Origin: Muribaculaceae bacterium
GTDB taxonomy: Bacteria; Bacteroidota; Bacteroidia; Bacteroidales; Muribaculaceae
Length of the DNA: 26,631 nt
Direction of reading: 5' to 3'
Assembly (NCBI GenBank): GCA_029060585.1
Contig: JAIDTS010000012.1
Location: 1-26,631 of the forward strand
In this document: positions 23,817 through 26,631 of the stretch, one piece after another
How the letters are laid out: each line of letters begins with the position of its first letter
Numbering within the stretch: position 1 is the stretch's first letter
The notes under the pieces: model-generated
The model's input: the letters and a program-made list of their open reading frames with translations, nothing else
Database searches by the model: none
What the model was told of the DNA's origin: nothing
Position numbers and translations under genes: made by a program

Positions 23817-25766
23817 ATGAAAAAAACTCTACTTCTATCCGCAGCCCTCGCCGCCACATGCTCAGCTTTCGCAGGAATGCCGAACATGGCGAAGGCCGAC
23901 GCAACGTCTTTCACGGTAGGACCGAAGGCTCCCGCCATCTCCAAGACCGAGGCCTTCACCCGCGCCGACGGAGATATGGAGACTTTAGACTTCACCTATG
24001 CTGACGAGCCATATACCGCCTTCACCATGGGCTCTGCCGCTGGCGCTGGTTCGCGCGTCTATATGGCTTTCCAGATGAACGCCGATGATATCAAGGCTTT
24101 CGCAGGAAGCAAAGTGACCGGCTTTACGGTATACAGTCCCACAAATCAGAACGGTACAAGCAACAGCATTGCGGATGCCCGCTTCTTCTATTCCACGGAT
24201 CCGAAGTTTACGCAGGAAAGTTATTCCCAGGATTTCACAATGAAAAAGTCGGCTTTCGCTATGAATACCGTTGATATCGATGAGTCATATACCATCACCG
24301 GAGAGGAGGAGGCCCTTTTCTTCGGCTATAGCATCGTGGTGCCCAAGAAGAATGATATGTATTATGCAGTCGTTGACTATATTCCGAATGAACCTACGAC
24401 CGGAATCATCGGTGTCTCTGACGACGGCGAGTCTTGGCCGAAGGAGTTCCAGGTCTTCGGAACGGTATATGGAGCTCTCTGCATGTCGATAAAGCTTGAG
24501 AGCGAAACGCTTCCGAAATATGTGGACTTCACATATTTCCCCTCTACTATGGCTATTCCGATGGGCGAGGCATCCGCATATCCGGTCACTCTGAAGGCTA
24601 CCTGCGGTGCTCCGATAGAGTCCGTCAATCTGGAATATACCTACGGCGGTAAAACATATGATAATGCCATCGCTTTTGATACCCCGATTCCTGCGGGCGT
24701 ATCACGCTACATCAGCACTGCTGTTGAATTCCCGGCGCTCAGCGAGCTAATCAATGAAGATGTCGAGTTCAAGCTCACCAAGATCAACGGAGTGGAGAAT
24801 ACAGGAAATAATATGGTCGTTAAGGCAAGAGTCGCTGTTGCAGACAAGCTTCCAGCCCGTCAGACTCTTATTGAGGAATTCACGGGTACATGGTGTCCCA
24901 ACTGTCCGCGTGGTTTTGCAGCCCTTGAGTATATGAAGAAAAACTATCCGGATTTTGTGATTGCCTCCTACCACAACGGGGATCCGATGCAGATCACAGA
25001 TGACTATCCTGCCGCTATCAGCGGTTTCCCGCAGGCTGCCCTGAACCGCGACCTTATAGTTGATCCGTATTATGGCACCCAGACATTCGATATGGAGCTT
25101 CCGATCGTAGGAGACATTCTCGCTGAAAACGCGGTTCCGACTCCATGGCAGGTGAGCGTATCACATGAATGGGAATCGGAAGATGTTCTTGTGGCAAAAG
25201 CTGAAGTCGCTAATGTCGCCGGTTTCAATGACGGTGGATACAGCATAGCCTATCTGCTTATAGCAGATGGCCTCAGCGGAAAGGGTCGCGACTGGTTCCA
25301 GTCCAACAACTATAATACGCAGAATCCTGTGTATATTGAGGAGCTCAACGCTTTCTGTCGCGGAGGTGAATATGGTAAGTCGTCGGTGGCCGGGCTGGTA
25401 TACAACGATGTTGTGATATCCTCCAACGGCATATATGGCTTAAAGGGCAGCATCCCTTCCGAGGTAGAGCCAAATCAGACTATCGACCACTCCGTGAAAT
25501 ACGATCTCTCGAAGATTTCCTCAGATCTGGTTCCCGACAGGAACAAGCTCCGCGTCGTAGCGGCGGTAGTTGATTCATTCGGACATGTGTTCAACTGCGC
25601 GAAAGACGAAGTGAATGACGCTACTCCCGATGCTGTAGAGGGTATCTTCGACGCTAACGCCCCCGTAGAATACTTCAACCTCAACGGCATGAAAGTAGCC
25701 AATCCTACAGAAGGAATCTTCATTCGCCGTCAGGGCACGCGCACCGATAAGGTCATCGTCAAGTAA
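23817..25766 (+). CDS. Omp28-like secreted protein with thioredoxin-fold domain
   Basis: A 649-residue exported protein with signal peptide MKKTLLLSAALAATCSAFA. Residues about 55-340 are beta-rich, probably Ig-like or jelly-roll modules. Residues about 345-440 form a thioredoxin-like domain with the redox motif TWCPNCPRG (C360, C363) and a SGFP stretch where the cis-proline loop is expected. This arrangement matches Omp28-related proteins of Porphyromonas and other Bacteroidales. The last 33 residues (VEYFNLNGMKVANP...GIFIRRQG...KVIVK) are a short sorting-like tail seen on many exported Bacteroidales proteins. A role in thiol chemistry outside the cytoplasm is inferred. The frame is open upstream from 23376, but that part lies inside gltX; ATG at 23817 begins the signal peptide. 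A strong terminator follows. Confidence 0.87.
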   Translation: MKKTLLLSAALAATCSAFAGMPNMAKADATSFTVGPKAPAISKTEAFTRADGDMETLDFTYADEPYTAFTMGSAAGAGSRVYMAFQMNADDIKAFAGSKVTGFTVYSPTNQNGTSNSIADARFFYSTDPKFTQESYSQDFTMKKSAFAMNTVDIDESYTITGEEEALFFGYSIVVPKKNDMYYAVVDYIPNEPTTGIIGVSDDGESWPKEFQVFGTVYGALCMSIKLESETLPKYVDFTYFPSTMAIPMGEASAYPVTLKATCGAPIESVNLEYTYGGKTYDNAIAFDTPIPAGVSRYISTAVEFPALSELINEDVEFKLTKINGVENTGNNMVVKARVAVADKLPARQTLIEEFTGTWCPNCPRGFAALEYMKKNYPDFVIASYHNGDPMQITDDYPAAISGFPQAALNRDLIVDPYYGTQTFDMELPIVGDILAENAVPTPWQVSVSHEWESEDVLVAKAEVANVAGFNDGGYSIAYLLIADGLSGKGRDWFQSNNYNTQNPVYIEELNAFCRGGEYGKSSVAGLVYNDVVISSNGIYGLKGSIPSEVEPNQTIDHSVKYDLSKISSDLVPDRNKLRVVAAVVDSFGHVFNCAKDEVNDATPDAVEGIFDANAPVEYFNLNGMKVANPTEGIFIRRQGTRTDKVIVK

Positions 25767-25797
25767 AACCTGATTGATAAGTCATCATAAAAGAAGA

Positions 25798-25826
25798 AAA
25801 AAGCCTCATCTCAGATGAGGCTTTTT
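25798..25826 (+). terminator. Intrinsic terminator after the Omp28-like gene
   Basis: A perfect stem (five A plus GCCTCATC against GATGAGGC plus five T) with a 3-nt loop, 31 nt after the stop codon. The A/T ends would let it work in both directions. Confidence 0.92.
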
Positions 25827-25830
25827 CTTG

Positions 25831-25862
25831 TAGGAGGGGAGAGCTACAGGTCTCCCCTCCTA
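25831..25862 (+). terminator. Second hairpin in tandem with the terminator
   Basis: A perfect 12-bp stem (TAGGAGGGGAGA with TCTCCCCTCCTA) and 8-nt loop start 4 nt after the first terminator and are followed by T-rich DNA. It may be a back-up terminator. Confidence 0.65.
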
Positions 25863-25891
25863 ATGTATTTTATATTTTTTAGTGTTATATT

Positions 25892-25923
25892 TTTGTATAT
25901 ATCAGATTTTCTTTGTATTTTTG
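25892..25923 (+). promoter_or_regulatory. Consensus Bacteroidetes promoter for the 26031 gene
   Basis: TTTG at 25892-25895, a 20-nt spacer, and TATTTTTG at 25916-25923 match both boxes. Transcription would start near 25930, giving a leader of about 100 nt. A second TATTTTTG at 25888-25895 overlaps the -33 box. Confidence 0.8.
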
Positions 25924-26030
25924 CATCGCAATTGCACCAAAAACGCAACAACTATCAAAAGCAACACTTAAATCAACGGCGACACAAGAAAATGGCAGCG
26001 ATGTCATGCGCCAACCTTAAACTATAAATA

Positions 26031-26631
26031 ATGGAAGAGAAGAAACCCAAGAGACCAAGAATCGGAGCACTGCCTACCACTTCAGAAAACACGGAAAACA
26101 AAGAGCAGTATTATCAGTCAAGGCCTTACAAAGGCACAGAACGTCCTGATTTCGGACAGCGCGGATTCCAGCCGCGACCCCGCTCATACCAGAACAGCTA
26201 CTCCAACTCATACAGAAACTCCTACAATCGCAGCTATCAGAACGGAAATGCGACAGGAGAGGGCTATAAGAGATACAATTCCGACCCGGAAGGGCAGAAT
26301 GGATCCACCGAAAACACATACCAGCAGACTCAGACAGAGGGCGGAAGCCAGCAGAACGGCTACATCCGCCAGAACAACTATAACCGTCAGGGAGGCCAGC
26401 AGGGTGGCTACAACCGTCAGGGTGGCCAGCAGGGCGGCTACAACCGCCAAAACAACTACAACCGTCAGGGCGGCAACCGCCAGCAGGGCGGCTACAACCG
26501 CCAGGGTAGCAGCCAGGGAGGCTATCAGAACCGTCAGCAGGGTGGCTACAACCGTCAGGGCGGCAACCAGGGCGGCTACCAGAACCGTCAGCAGGGTGGC
26601 TACAACCGTCCGGGTAGTCAGCAGGGTGGAT
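26031..26631 (+). CDS. Protein with Gln/Gly/Asn/Arg/Tyr repeat region, cut by window end (probable RNA-modifying enzyme)
   Basis: The first 200 codons of a longer gene. The start MEEKKPKRPRIGALPTTSEN is basic. From about residue 45 the sequence is low complexity in Tyr, Asn, Ser, Arg and Gln, and from about 119 it is built of repeats such as GGYNRQGGQQ. There is no signal peptide, so the protein is cytoplasmic. Basic and Tyr-rich disordered N-termini of this type precede the catalytic domain of RsuA/RluB-type rRNA pseudouridine synthases in Bacteroidales; that is my best guess but the catalytic part is outside the window. Other RNA-binding proteins with RGG-like regions are alternatives. Regular Arg and Tyr spacing suggests RNA binding or condensate formation (inference). 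It has a strong promoter of its own. Confidence 0.7.
   Translation, partial: MEEKKPKRPRIGALPTTSENTENKEQYYQSRPYKGTERPDFGQRGFQPRPRSYQNSYSNSYRNSYNRSYQNGNATGEGYKRYNSDPEGQNGSTENTYQQTQTEGGSQQNGYIRQNNYNRQGGQQGGYNRQGGQQGGYNRQNNYNRQGGNRQQGGYNRQGSSQGGYQNRQQGGYNRQGGNQGGYQNRQQGGYNRPGSQQGG
26385..26631 (+). repeat. In-frame tandem repeats coding GGYNRQ units
   Basis: Imperfect units of about 18-36 bp (core CAGGGTGGCTACAACCGT) repeat in frame up to the window end. Synonymous differences (GGT, GGC, GGA) between units show an old array, while near-identical neighbours suggest continuing slippage or recombination. Confidence 0.85.

Overview
The window looks like a chromosomal segment of a gut Bacteroidales bacterium, most likely Muribaculaceae (the family call is inference). 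The reasons are Bacteroidetes-type promoters (TTTG, about 20 nt, then TAnnTTTG), weak or absent Shine-Dalgarno sites, DUF2851, DUF3256 and DUF3467 proteins, a long three-domain IspG, an Omp28-like thioredoxin-fold protein, T9SS-like C-terminal tails and many SPII lipoproteins. No plasmid, phage, transposase, CRISPR array, tRNA or rRNA was seen. Most of the content is housekeeping; the unusual material lies in the spacers and in a few envelope proteins.

Layout. 1-1452: the 3' end of pyrE (with an in-frame stop close to the window edge), an SRPBCC protein and a Rieske-fold lipoprotein. 1508-2995: a LysE-family exporter fused to a large beta-rich C-terminal domain, meeting tail-to-tail a minus-strand pair, dgt then a TPM-domain membrane protein. 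5747-6322: a lipoprotein of unknown function whose end overlaps the end of a minus-strand pair, an outer-membrane barrel protein then DUF2851. 8832-14282: an all-plus run of RluA-type pseudouridine synthase, PAP2-like membrane protein, DUF3467, cysS and ispG. 14539-18012: a strongly expressed-looking envelope pair, a coiled-coil lipoprotein with a surface-export signal and an OmpA-family porin, driven by a near-perfect promoter and closed by a strong terminator. 18128-22140: a secreted protein with a sorting-type tail, then a DEAD-box helicase translationally coupled to a DUF3256 protein. 22174-25766: gltX and an Omp28-like protein. 26031-end: the start of a protein with a Gln/Gly/Tyr/Asn/Arg repeat region, probably the disordered N-terminus of an RNA-modifying enzyme.

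The most distinctive signal is a set of AT- or A-rich arrays of 7-bp units. They fill spacers and end at, or within a few bases of, start codons (TPM gene, PAP2-like gene, DUF3467 gene, ispG), with one further inverted copy after the PAP2-like gene. Unit sequence differs between loci, but the 7-bp period and the position against start codons recur. Because 7 is not a multiple of 3 and most units carry a stop, such arrays close all reading frames. I know of no described function. Other points of interest are the LysE fusion, the Rieske-fold lipoprotein that lacks the histidine ligands, several perfect RNA hairpins inside operons or leaders, and the CKDD surface-lipoprotein signal beside OmpA.
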